A stretch of 64,000 bases of DNA from Christensenellaceae bacterium (GTDB taxonomy: Bacteria; Bacillota; Clostridia; Christensenellales; Borkfalkiaceae), in the NCBI GenBank assembly GCA_948890655.1, contig CAQTYU010000002.1, forward strand, positions 186,001 to 250,000. The letters run 5' to 3'. Shown piece by piece: positions 1-6,825 of this stretch. Below the pieces are notes generated by a model. The model was not told the DNA's origin. It did no database searches and saw only the letters and a program-made list of their open reading frames with translations. The first letter of the stretch is position 1. Every line of letters starts with the position of its first letter. The position numbers and the translations under genes are program-made.

Positions 1-1
1 A

Positions 2-1441
2 GGTTTCGAGCCCCCGATAACACAGCAGAAAACGACGACTACCCCGCAAAACCCTTCAAACATAACTTTACCGAAAGGCGGCAAGGCTAAGGGTGAAATA
101 GTTGTATTCAAACTTACAGGTATGACGGAAGTAACGCTTACCTCAACTTCAATAGGTGATGTCGCACCCGATTTATACGACAATTACGGCAGAGTTTGGC
201 TTGAAAGCTTTACCGGCACGAAAACAGTTATTCTTCCTACCGGAACTTATATCGTTGCCAGCGGGCAGAAAGACAAAGAAAGCACTTTAACGGATATCAC
301 GTTTGTTGAAGGCGAAGGGAACTCTGAAGCAAGAGTTGAAGCGGCTAAAACGGCACTTGCGGCTATCCCCTCCACTATAACTATCAGCAGTGAATACGTT
401 ATAAGCCAAGCCAAAGAAGCTTACAGCTCGTTAATTGGCAATGAAGTCGAGCAAATCGACGCGGAACTTATAGAACGCTTTGCAAAAGCTTCCGCCGCTT
501 ATGAAGATTTGCTTGCGGAATATGTAGTTAAGCGTATTGAGTATATTGGCGAAGTTACAGCTGACTCTTACATAAAGATTAATGCGGCACAAACCGCTTA
601 TAATAAACTATCGGTTGAAAATCAGGCAAAAGTAACAAACTATGCCACTCTCACCACTGCTTGGAAAACTTTTGACGGCTTTGCTGTGGCTAATGTAATT
701 AACAGATTAAATGATTTACCCGATTTGACCGCGGAAGACGTAAATATTAAGTCAACCGCAACGTTAGATAAGCTTTATGACTGGTTCAATGCAGTTCAAG
801 ACGCTTATAACGACTTGAACGGTGACGAAGACAGGCGCGGCGAAGTTCCTGCTGCCTCGCTGAAAAAGCTGACTGACGGTTTGACGGAACTGAAAAGCAC
901 AGAAAATTTCTTATCGTTTAAAGATACTCTTTCAAACGCAAAAGTCGAAGACGCGCACTCTGTTGGCGGCACACTTGTAAACCTTTATGAAGCTTTATCT
1001 GATGCTCAAAAAGCAAAACTTTCGGCAGAAGAAACAGCTAAGTTTAACGAAATCAAAGCGATTTACGACGAATTTGCAAGCCATAGACAAATGATTGTGT
1101 TCAATAACAGCACCGCGACTACTGACGACGCAAGCTTCTGGACTTACAAAGCTTCTTATGAAAAAGATACTGTTGCAACCATAGACGGTACTACATACTC
1201 CTACGGACTGAAGCTTGACAGCAGTAACTCGCTATCATTTACTACTTCAAGTGATATGACGTTAAAAATCACCTACGGTAGAAAACAGAGAATCAATATA
1301 GACGGAGAAGAAATAAGGGGCGAAACTGTAGGTGACCACTACGTAGTAACCGTTACAATTAAAGCCGGCGACCATAACATCATCAAGGGCAAAGACGGCA
1401 CCAACGCAATCTTTATGGTAGAACTTACCCCCGCAAAATAA
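2..1441 (+). CDS. Secreted modular surface protein, 5' end outside window
   Basis: The reading frame is open from the first bases of the window, so the methionine at 122 is internal and the true start lies upstream. The visible 480 residues contain a beta-rich segment, then about three helical repeats of the type found in extracellular FIVAR-like spacer regions (Ala/Lys/Glu rich, with 'YNKLSVENQAKV' and 'YEALSDAQKAKL'), then a C-terminal beta-sandwich-like module ending in 'AIFMVELTPAK'. This layout is usual for exported carbohydrate-active or adhesive proteins of gut Clostridia. The catalytic or binding domain, if any, must be in the missing N-terminal part, so no function can be given. A strong terminator follows 20 bases after the stop. 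Confidence 0.75.
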   Translation, partial: GFEPPITQQKTTTTPQNPSNITLPKGGKAKGEIVVFKLTGMTEVTLTSTSIGDVAPDLYDNYGRVWLESFTGTKTVILPTGTYIVASGQKDKESTLTDITFVEGEGNSEARVEAAKTALAAIPSTITISSEYVISQAKEAYSSLIGNEVEQIDAELIERFAKASAAYEDLLAEYVVKRIEYIGEVTADSYIKINAAQTAYNKLSVENQAKVTNYATLTTAWKTFDGFAVANVINRLNDLPDLTAEDVNIKSTATLDKLYDWFNAVQDAYNDLNGDEDRRGEVPAASLKKLTDGLTELKSTENFLSFKDTLSNAKVEDAHSVGGTLVNLYEALSDAQKAKLSAEETAKFNEIKAIYDEFASHRQMIVFNNSTATTDDASFWTYKASYEKDTVATIDGTTYSYGLKLDSSNSLSFTTSSDMTLKITYGRKQRINIDGEEIRGETVGDHYVVTVTIKAGDHNIIKGKDGTNAIFMVELTPAK

Positions 1442-1460
1442 ATCTTATACCACAAACCAA

Positions 1461-1490
1461 AAAATCACGGCACCCGCCGTGATTTTTTTA
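1461..1490 (+). terminator. Intrinsic terminator of the surface-protein gene
   Basis: A perfect 10-bp stem (1462-1471 with 1476-1485) closes a 4-base loop and runs into seven Ts. It ends the plus-strand gene and separates it from the convergent toxin-antitoxin pair. Confidence 0.9.
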
Positions 1491-1579
1491 TCTGACCGGA
1501 ATATTATCAAAAAAACTAGTTAAAGTTTTTAGCATTGTATTGATATTATAATCTCCGTGATTTTTTTGGTTTAAATAGA

Positions 1580-1908
1580 TTAAATTCTTTTAAGAAAACG
1601 TTGAACGATATCAGACGGGGCATAAAACGCCGCCATAATTCTTACCTCTTTTGACTCTTCAACGACCTTATAAACGATGACGAAATTATCGATATCCGCT
1701 CTACGGTATTCGTTTTTATCAGTAACAAGATTATTCTTCAAAAGCGGCATCGAATACGGGAACTCAGTAACTATTTCAATCGTTTTTATAATGTGCCCTA
1801 AAAGATTTTTTGCCGCCTGCGGGTTTACAAGCTCGTTAGATATGTAGAAAGCGTTTCATAAATATCTTTTTCAGCTTGCGGTAAAATCACGCTTTTGTAT
1901 CTATTCAT
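1580..1908 (-). pseudogene. RelE/ParE-family toxin, frameshifted
   Basis: The frame begins at an ATG at 1908 that overlaps the antitoxin end by 8 bases and reads MNRYKSVILPQAEKDIYETL before hitting a stop. Shifting frame near 1847-1848 restores a typical RelE/ParE toxin body: 'YISNELVNPQAAKNLLGHI', 'EYRRADIDNFVIVYKV' and a C-terminal 'RIMAAFYAPSDIVQRFL'. Against the family spacing, exactly one base appears to be missing in the codon between Leu and Tyr. RelE-family toxins are mRNA interferases and ParE-family ones gyrase poisons; this sequence does not decide between them. The lesion could be a real inactivating mutation, an assembly error or, less likely, programmed frameshifting. The antitoxin upstream is intact. 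Confidence 0.8.
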
Positions 1909-2185
1909 ACTTCAATTTCAACTCCGACACAAAATCACTGAAAGAACGCATTTGCCCTGCACTTTCCTGCGCTTCTGCGTTTCTTAATTTTGCTGCAAAA
2001 ACTTTAAGAATTTCTTCTTCATTCGAAGAAACTGTCGTCACATTGAAAGGTATTCCCTTTTCACGAATAGCCGCAAGTAAAAACATATTTACGGCTGTTG
2101 TCATATCTAGCCCCATTTTATTGAATAAATCTTTTGCTTCGTCACGAACTTCTGTGTCAACTTTAATATTAACGTTTGTTTTCAC
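1901..2185 (-). CDS. RelB/DinJ-family antitoxin
   Basis: This 94-residue protein starts with 'MKTNVNIKVDTEVRDEAKDL', the ribbon-helix-helix DNA-binding segment of RelB/DinJ antitoxins, followed by 'MGLDMTTAVNMFLLAAIREK', the second helix and dimer core. The C-terminal half is the flexible part that wraps the toxin. The start is a GTG at 2185, preceded by AGAGG at a 7-base spacing. It is first in a two-gene operon and its end overlaps the toxin start, the normal antitoxin-first order. Autorepression through the promoter at 2216-2244 is expected for the family. Because the toxin is frameshifted, the antitoxin may now be an orphan. Confidence 0.88.
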   Translation of the reverse strand: MKTNVNIKVDTEVRDEAKDLFNKMGLDMTTAVNMFLLAAIREKGIPFNVTTVSSNEEEILKVFAAKLRNAEAQESAGQMRSFSDFVSELKLKYE

Positions 2186-2215
2186 TGCACTACCTCTTAC
2201 TAATATTATACTTAT

Positions 2216-2244
2216 ATTCTAACAAATTATACGCCTATTGTCAA
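2216..2244 (-). promoter_or_regulatory. Sigma-A promoter of the toxin-antitoxin operon
   Basis: On the minus strand a perfect TTGACA (2239-2244) is followed after 17 bases by TAGAAT (2216-2221). The antitoxin GTG lies about 30 bases downstream. Confidence 0.8.
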
Positions 2245-2282
2245 CACATCAGGCATATTTTTGTACTATATCAACAATGTGC

Positions 2283-2320
2283 ATAGAAAAGCCCCGCGGG
2301 TGGGAAGCCCGCGGGGAAAA
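2283..2320 (-). terminator. Terminator of the lipoprotein gene
   Basis: A GC-rich 9-bp perfect stem (2292-2300 with 2308-2316) lies about 35 bases after the lipoprotein stop. On the minus strand it is followed by a short T-rich tract. Confidence 0.75.
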
Positions 2321-2351
2321 GATTTATCTTTTAGGTTATATTAATTATTAA

Positions 2352-4058
2352 TTAGTCCTGAGTAGCAATCGTAACAGATGCAAGATTTATAGTTCTGTTC
2401 GCATTGCAATTAATGTGTATACTACTTAAGCCTGTAGCTTTTGCGCCAAGCGCCACACTATCAGCTATTACATTACCGTCAATCTTAATACTTAAAGTCT
2501 TTGAATCAAAATCAATAAGTATTTCAAAGCTATGATATACACTCGTTGCCGCCGTAATAGGAAGCGTCGCAGGATTGCCAGTGCCGTCTAATCTATAGCC
2601 CCAAGCGCCGCCACTACCAGTTCTGAAGCCAGCAAATTCTGTAGGAGCAGCATCTGAATTCAAGAGTTGGAAGAATGTCCAGCTACCATTAGTTGACGCA
2701 ACTTTTATTGAGCCAGTTATTTTAACAACACCCGATGTAACAGGAGCACCCAAAGATATATACGCAGTTGTCGCCACGCTGCTATTTGTGCACTTTAAAC
2801 TTCCATCAGTATCAACCACCGCAGTACCAGAAGTTGCATAAACGCAGTTCTCTCCTTCGGTCTTTGCACTACCAACAGTTACACCAGTGAAATTTTCAAG
2901 CTTGTAAACATCAGTATAAGTCGTCTCTTTCTTTCCTACACCAGTAGCCGTGAACGAAATCTGTACTCCCTCTACCGTTATAGTATAAGTACCTTCCACA
3001 TCAACTTCGGGGCGAGCCGTGTACCTATCGCTTGTAAGAATGGGAAGTTCTACAGGCGTTTCGTGTCCATTTGCACAAGTAAGTGTTGCTGAGCCCGTTT
3101 CCGTTGCTGTCGGAGCAGTTATACTGTCTTGTTTAAGCGAATAGTTGTGATTGAGTTTAGCTCTGACAATCGAGTTACGACTTATAAGTTCACCAGCTTC
3201 ATTCTTATATCTACCGTAATCAGAAATCGAATGAGCATAATATCCGTCAACCTCACATTCAGGTTCTTTTGCCTCAACAGGCGTAAATGTTTCTTTAAAG
3301 TCGTAATCAACGGCTACATAGTTAAATATTGCATTTTTTGCGCCAGAACCAGCAGTGGAATCGCTTATAATATAATAGTCGGTATTTGCCTCTACTTCAA
3401 ACATTGCCGCCCAAGCAACGCTGTTAGTACCGTCACTGACCTGCTGGGCAGTACCTACCGCTTGACCAGTGCTGTTCAACATCTTCAAATAAGCAGGCGC
3501 TCCGCCGGTACCGCTCCAAGCGTAAACTATAACAGTCGCCGTCTGCTCTACGTTTACGTGAAGATATTTTTTAGTAATATCTCCATCACCATTAAATTTT
3601 ACACGGTTTTTCGTTTGGGTAACCTCTGTACCTTTATAAGTAAGCTTTTTACCTGCGCTTGCTTCAAAAAGCAAATCCTTGCCGGCATATACGCCCATTC
3701 CAGCTTTTAACTCAACCTCGTCAGTTACTGTAGTAGCAGTAAAATTATCGTCTACGTTCCACACAACCGTTTCTTTTGTAGACGGTGCGGGAGGGTTATC
3801 CGGGTTGTCGGGATTATTAGGATTATCGGGGTTATTGGGATTATCCGGATTGTTAGGGTTGTCAGGATTATTAGGGTTATCCGGATTATCGGGGTCTTGG
3901 TTCATAACTGTATCGCAGATATCGCATTTGCCGTCCTGGTCTTCGTCAATGTGGTTGTGGTCGTCATTGCCGCACGCAGTGAAACCAATCAACGAGGTCG
4001 CGGTTACAACACTCATTCCGAAAACCAAAAGGGCTTTCATTAACTTAGATTTTTTCAT
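2352..4058 (-). CDS. Surface lipoprotein with Asn/Pro/Asp repeat linker
   Basis: The protein has a lipoprotein signal peptide with lipobox FTAC (Cys29), so it should be anchored outside the membrane. Next comes 'HNHIDEDQDGKCDIC', an Asp-rich metal-binding-like motif with a CxxC, then a tandem Asp-Asn-Pro linker of about 35 residues. The rest is two or three beta-rich modules, the last resembling a concanavalin/laminin-G-like jelly roll ('SFEILIDFDSKTLSIKIDG'). No catalytic signature is visible; glycan or protein binding is only a possibility. I place the start at the ATG at 4058, six bases after a perfect AGGAGG; a TTG one codon upstream would sit too close to it. A hairpin at 4071-4094 lies just before the ribosome site. 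The gene has its own promoter and terminator. Confidence 0.8.
   Translation of the reverse strand: MKKSKLMKALLVFGMSVVTATSLIGFTACGNDDHNHIDEDQDGKCDICDTVMNQDPDNPDNPNNPDNPNNPDNPNNPDNPNNPDNPDNPPAPSTKETVVWNVDDNFTATTVTDEVELKAGMGVYAGKDLLFEASAGKKLTYKGTEVTQTKNRVKFNGDGDITKKYLHVNVEQTATVIVYAWSGTGGAPAYLKMLNSTGQAVGTAQQVSDGTNSVAWAAMFEVEANTDYYIISDSTAGSGAKNAIFNYVAVDYDFKETFTPVEAKEPECEVDGYYAHSISDYGRYKNEAGELISRNSIVRAKLNHNYSLKQDSITAPTATETGSATLTCANGHETPVELPILTSDRYTARPEVDVEGTYTITVEGVQISFTATGVGKKETTYTDVYKLENFTGVTVGSAKTEGENCVYATSGTAVVDTDGSLKCTNSSVATTAYISLGAPVTSGVVKITGSIKVASTNGSWTFFQLLNSDAAPTEFAGFRTGSGGAWGYRLDGTGNPATLPITAATSVYHSFEILIDFDSKTLSIKIDGNVIADSVALGAKATGLSSIHINCNANRTINLASVTIATQD
3793..3898 (-). repeat. Tandem coding repeat for Asp-Asn-Pro linker
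   Basis: An imperfect tandem array of roughly 18-base units encodes repeated NPDNPN hexapeptides. Third-position variation between units suggests an old array, but such arrays change length easily. Confidence 0.85.
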
Positions 4059-4113
4059 CAATTTCCTCCTAAGGCTAAGAAATTTTCTTGCCTTTAATTT
4101 TTCTACCTAGTTT

Positions 4114-4142
4114 ATTATACAACCTAAACGAAATAAATTCAA
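4114..4142 (-). promoter_or_regulatory. Promoter of the repeat-linker lipoprotein
   Basis: TTGAAT (4137-4142), a 17-base spacer and a perfect TATAAT (4114-4119) on the minus strand give a leader of about 50 bases. The AT-rich stretch upstream of it to 4274 shows no other clear element. Confidence 0.75.
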
Positions 4143-4274
4143 GTACTTTATGAAAAAATTTATCTTTTTTTTATAAATTATTACATTTTTCAACCAGTAA
4201 AGTCAAATAAAGGTAAAAAGTCAATTAATTGCGGCGACACCTTCCTCCTATTTGATAGCGGGTAATGCTAGAAC

Positions 4275-4315
4275 AAAAAAGCGGCAGGCGCTTGCAAGCG
4301 CCTGCCGCTTTTTAC
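4275..4315. terminator. Strong terminator downstream of spo0A
   Basis: A perfect 14-bp palindrome (4281-4294 with 4295-4308) is flanked by A/T runs on both sides. It lies directly after the spo0A stop and can act in both directions. Confidence 0.9.
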
Positions 4316-4320
4316 CATTG

Positions 4321-5088
4321 TTATAAACTTTCCAAAATAAGCTTGTCCGCAACCAAAGCAATAAATTCGCTATTGGTGGGGCGCTCTTGCCCTATGTATA
4401 CTCTTGCACCGAAGATAGAAGAAATTGCTTCCGTTCTGCCCCTGTTCCACGCGACTTCTATTGCGTGGCGGATAGCCCTTTCAACCTTGCTTGCACTTGT
4501 CACGAATTTTTCGGCGATTTTAGGATAAAGCTCTTTCGTAACCCTGTTTATAATCGAGGGGTCGTCAACGGCAAGCTTTATGCCCTCCCTCAGATACGAA
4601 AAGCCTTTTATATGCGGCGGAATGCCAATCGTAATAAATATATTGCTTATCTTCTCGTCAATCGAACCGACCTTTCTTTTATCCCGCAAATCGGTAGTAA
4701 CCTTATAATTCACCGCCCTGCCGTTGGAAAGCTCGGTAATTCTGTCCATAAGCGTTTCCGCCTTGACGGGCTTTGCAAGGTAATACACCGCGCCGTGCTC
4801 AATAGCTTGGTCTACGATTTTATCGTCCACAAACCCGCCGACGGCAATTGTCAGGCAATCGGGCGCGTTCTCTTTGATAAAATCGAGAACGCCGAACCCG
4901 TCGAGTCCCGTTAAAACCAAATCGACGATAGCAACCGTCGGATTTTGGCTTTTAACAATCTCCGTCGCCGTATTGCCGTTGGAAGACGTTGCGCAAACCG
5001 AAAACCCCTCCACCGCATTTATGTACGACGTGAGTTCCTGTACAAATTCGTCGTTGTTAGAAAATATAGCAATTTTTTCTGTTTTCAT
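4321..5088 (-). CDS. spo0A: Spo0A-type response regulator with altered receiver pocket
   Basis: The C-terminal half is an unmistakable Spo0A effector domain: 'YLREGIKLAVDDP', 'VTKELYPKIAEKF', 'SKVERAIRHAIEVAWNRG' and 'RPTNSEFIALVADKL' match the DNA-recognition helices of the sporulation master regulator. The N-terminal half is a receiver with the phosphoacceptor-position Asp56 and the Lys of 'LAKP'. The acidic pair that binds magnesium in known Spo0A proteins appears as Asn11-Asn12, and the switch Thr seems to be Ile, so phosphorylation may be impaired. I start at the ATG at 5088, nine bases after GTGGAG; the GTG at 5103 is part of that ribosome site. It is monocistronic, with its own promoter and a strong terminator. 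The protein should bind 0A boxes. Confidence 0.93.
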   Translation of the reverse strand: MKTEKIAIFSNNDEFVQELTSYINAVEGFSVCATSSNGNTATEIVKSQNPTVAIVDLVLTGLDGFGVLDFIKENAPDCLTIAVGGFVDDKIVDQAIEHGAVYYLAKPVKAETLMDRITELSNGRAVNYKVTTDLRDKRKVGSIDEKISNIFITIGIPPHIKGFSYLREGIKLAVDDPSIINRVTKELYPKIAEKFVTSASKVERAIRHAIEVAWNRGRTEAISSIFGARVYIGQERPTNSEFIALVADKLILESL

Positions 5089-5092
5089 AATA

Positions 5093-5126
5093 AATTTCTC
5101 CACTCGTTTTGTCCTGTGGAGAAATT
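5093..5126. promoter_or_regulatory. Inverted repeat over spo0A -10 region and ribosome site
   Basis: An 11-bp perfect inverted repeat (5093-5103 with 5116-5126, 12 bases apart) covers the edge of the -10 box, the presumed transcription start and the Shine-Dalgarno sequence. Because one arm lies mostly upstream of the start, a DNA operator is more likely than an RNA hairpin. Confidence 0.6.
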
Positions 5127-5152
5127 ATATTACACAATTTCGGGTTTGTAAA
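5124..5152 (-). promoter_or_regulatory. Sigma-A promoter of spo0A
   Basis: TTTACA (5147-5152), 17 bases, then perfect TATAAT (5124-5129) on the minus strand. Transcription should begin near 5117. Confidence 0.75.
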
Positions 5153-5210
5153 GTAATTTTGTAAAAAAATGAAGAATTTTTTACGAAAATATTGTAATTT
5201 TGTAAAAAAT

Positions 5211-5219
5211 TATGTCGAA
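5211..5219 (+). promoter_or_regulatory. Candidate 0A box upstream of spo0A
   Basis: TATGTCGAA contains the core TGTCGAA of the Spo0A binding site and differs from TTTGTCGAA at one base. It lies about 60 bases upstream of the -35 box, so it may serve autoregulation. Confidence 0.5.
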
Positions 5220-5238
5220 TTTGGTCGACGACAATATT

Positions 5239-6816
5239 TTACTGTGTTATGATGTCCAAATATTCGTCATAATTGACGCATTTGTCAAAATTTTTCGAAC
5301 CATTGATTTCGATAATTCTGTTTGCAACAGTATTCATAAGTTCCTGGTCGTGCGAGGTGAACAGCATACAGCCCTTGAAATTCTTCATTCCGTTGTTCAG
5401 GGCGGTTATACTCTCTAAGTCGAGGTGGTTGGTAGGCTCGTCCATAATAAGGAAGTTGCCGCCTTCAAGCATCATTTTCGCAAGCATACAGCGGACCTTT
5501 TCGCCACCCGAAAGAACTTTTGCTTCTTTGAGCGCTTCCTCGCCCGAAAACAGCATTCTGCCAAGCCAGCCGCGGAGGTATTCCTCGTAATGGTCTTTCG
5601 AGTACTGGCTGAGCCACTGCACAAGGTTAAGGTTACAACCCTGAAAATACTCGTTGTTGTTTTCTGGGAAGTACGAAACCGAAATAGTCTTACCCCAGCG
5701 CACAGTGCCGCTGTCGGGCTGGACTTTGCCCGTCAAAATGTCGTAAAGCATAGAAACCGTAGTCGATTTGTCGCTTACGATTCCGATTTTTTCGTCCTTT
5801 TGAACCGTGAACGAAACGTTCTCGAAGTAGCCCTTTTTCGTCAGCCCCTCTACCATTAAAATGTCGTTGCCGATATCCTTTTCGTACTTGAAGTCGATAA
5901 ACGGGTATTTTCTTAAAGAGGGCTTGAAGTCTGCGATTGTCAGTTTTTCAAGCTCCTTTTTCCTTGAAGTTGCCTGACGGGACTTGGAAGCGTTTGCCGC
6001 AAACCGAGCGATGAAGTCCTGCAACTCTTTTGCGCGCTGTTCGTTCTTTTTGTTCTGGTCGCGCTGTTGGCGGGCAAGAAGCTGGCTGGTTTCGTACCAG
6101 AAGTCGTAGTTGCCGAGCATCATATTTATTTTGCCGTAGTCGACGTCGCAGATGTGCGTGCAGACTTTGTTAAGAAAGTGCCTGTTGTGGGAAACTATAA
6201 TTATAGTGTTTTCGAAGTCCATAAGGTAGTTTTCGAGCCAGCGCACCGTTTTTATATCGAGGTTGTTCGTAGGCTCGTCCAAAAGAAGCACGTCGGGGTT
6301 GCCGAAAAGCGCCTGTGCAAGCAGGACTTTGATTTTCAGCTTTGCGTCGAGGTCGGCCATTAAAGTTTCGTGGTGCTCCTCGGATATGTCGAGTGCGTTT
6401 AAAAGGGTCTGCGCCTCGTACTCCGCTTCCCAGCCGCCAAGCTCGGCGAACTCGCTTTCAAGCTCGCTTGCGCGCACACCGTCGGCTTCGGTGAAGTCGG
6501 TTTTTGCGTAAAGCGCGTCTTTTTCATCCATTATATCGACCAGGCGCCTGTGCCCGAGCATAACCGCGCGCAGGACTGTAACATTGTCGAAAGCGTTCTG
6601 GTTCTGTTGAAGAACGGACATTCTCTCGGTTTTATCAAGCGTTACGTCGCCTTTGTTGGGCTCGACCTCGCCGCTTAATACTTTTAAAAAGGTTGACTTG
6701 CCCGCGCCGTTAGCGCCGATTATTCCGTAGCAGTTGCCTTTCGTGAACTTTAAGTTTACGTCCTCGAAAAGCTTTTTACTGCCGTATTGAAGTGAAACGT
6801 TATTGACTTGTAACAT
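5239..6816 (-). CDS. ABC-F family ATPase, YbiT-like
   Basis: Two ABC ATPase domains without membrane segments, joined by a charged linker near residues 240-310, define an ABC-F protein, a ribosome-associated translation factor or antibiotic-protection type. Domain 1 has a good P-loop ('GANGAGKST') and 'LLLDEPTNNLD'. Its signature motif near residues 150-160 is not LSGGQ but 'MADLDAKLKIKVLLAQALF', as in YbiT relatives. Domain 2 keeps 'LSGGEKVRCMLAKMML' and 'DEPTNHLD', but its P-loop is degenerate ('GIVSDKSTT'). The phrase 'DIKTVRWLENYL' also fits YbiT. An SD GGGAG precedes the ATG. It sits 9 bases downstream of the ABC exporter pair and is probably co-transcribed with it. A role in resistance is possible but not shown. 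Confidence 0.88.
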   Translation of the reverse strand: MLQVNNVSLQYGSKKLFEDVNLKFTKGNCYGIIGANGAGKSTFLKVLSGEVEPNKGDVTLDKTERMSVLQQNQNAFDNVTVLRAVMLGHRRLVDIMDEKDALYAKTDFTEADGVRASELESEFAELGGWEAEYEAQTLLNALDISEEHHETLMADLDAKLKIKVLLAQALFGNPDVLLLDEPTNNLDIKTVRWLENYLMDFENTIIIVSHNRHFLNKVCTHICDVDYGKINMMLGNYDFWYETSQLLARQQRDQNKKNEQRAKELQDFIARFAANASKSRQATSRKKELEKLTIADFKPSLRKYPFIDFKYEKDIGNDILMVEGLTKKGYFENVSFTVQKDEKIGIVSDKSTTVSMLYDILTGKVQPDSGTVRWGKTISVSYFPENNNEYFQGCNLNLVQWLSQYSKDHYEEYLRGWLGRMLFSGEEALKEAKVLSGGEKVRCMLAKMMLEGGNFLIMDEPTNHLDLESITALNNGMKNFKGCMLFTSHDQELMNTVANRIIEINGSKNFDKCVNYDEYLDIITQ

Positions 6817-6825
6817 AAAATCTCC

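Noticed and set aside
3129..3710. Plus-strand open frame of 193 codons inside the lipoprotein gene
   Set aside because: It is antisense to a gene with signal peptide, promoter and ribosome site, and its translation has no domain or start signal.
3793..3898. Possible CRISPR array because of short regular repeats
   Set aside because: The 18-base units are contiguous without spacers and encode a regular Asp-Asn-Pro linker in frame.
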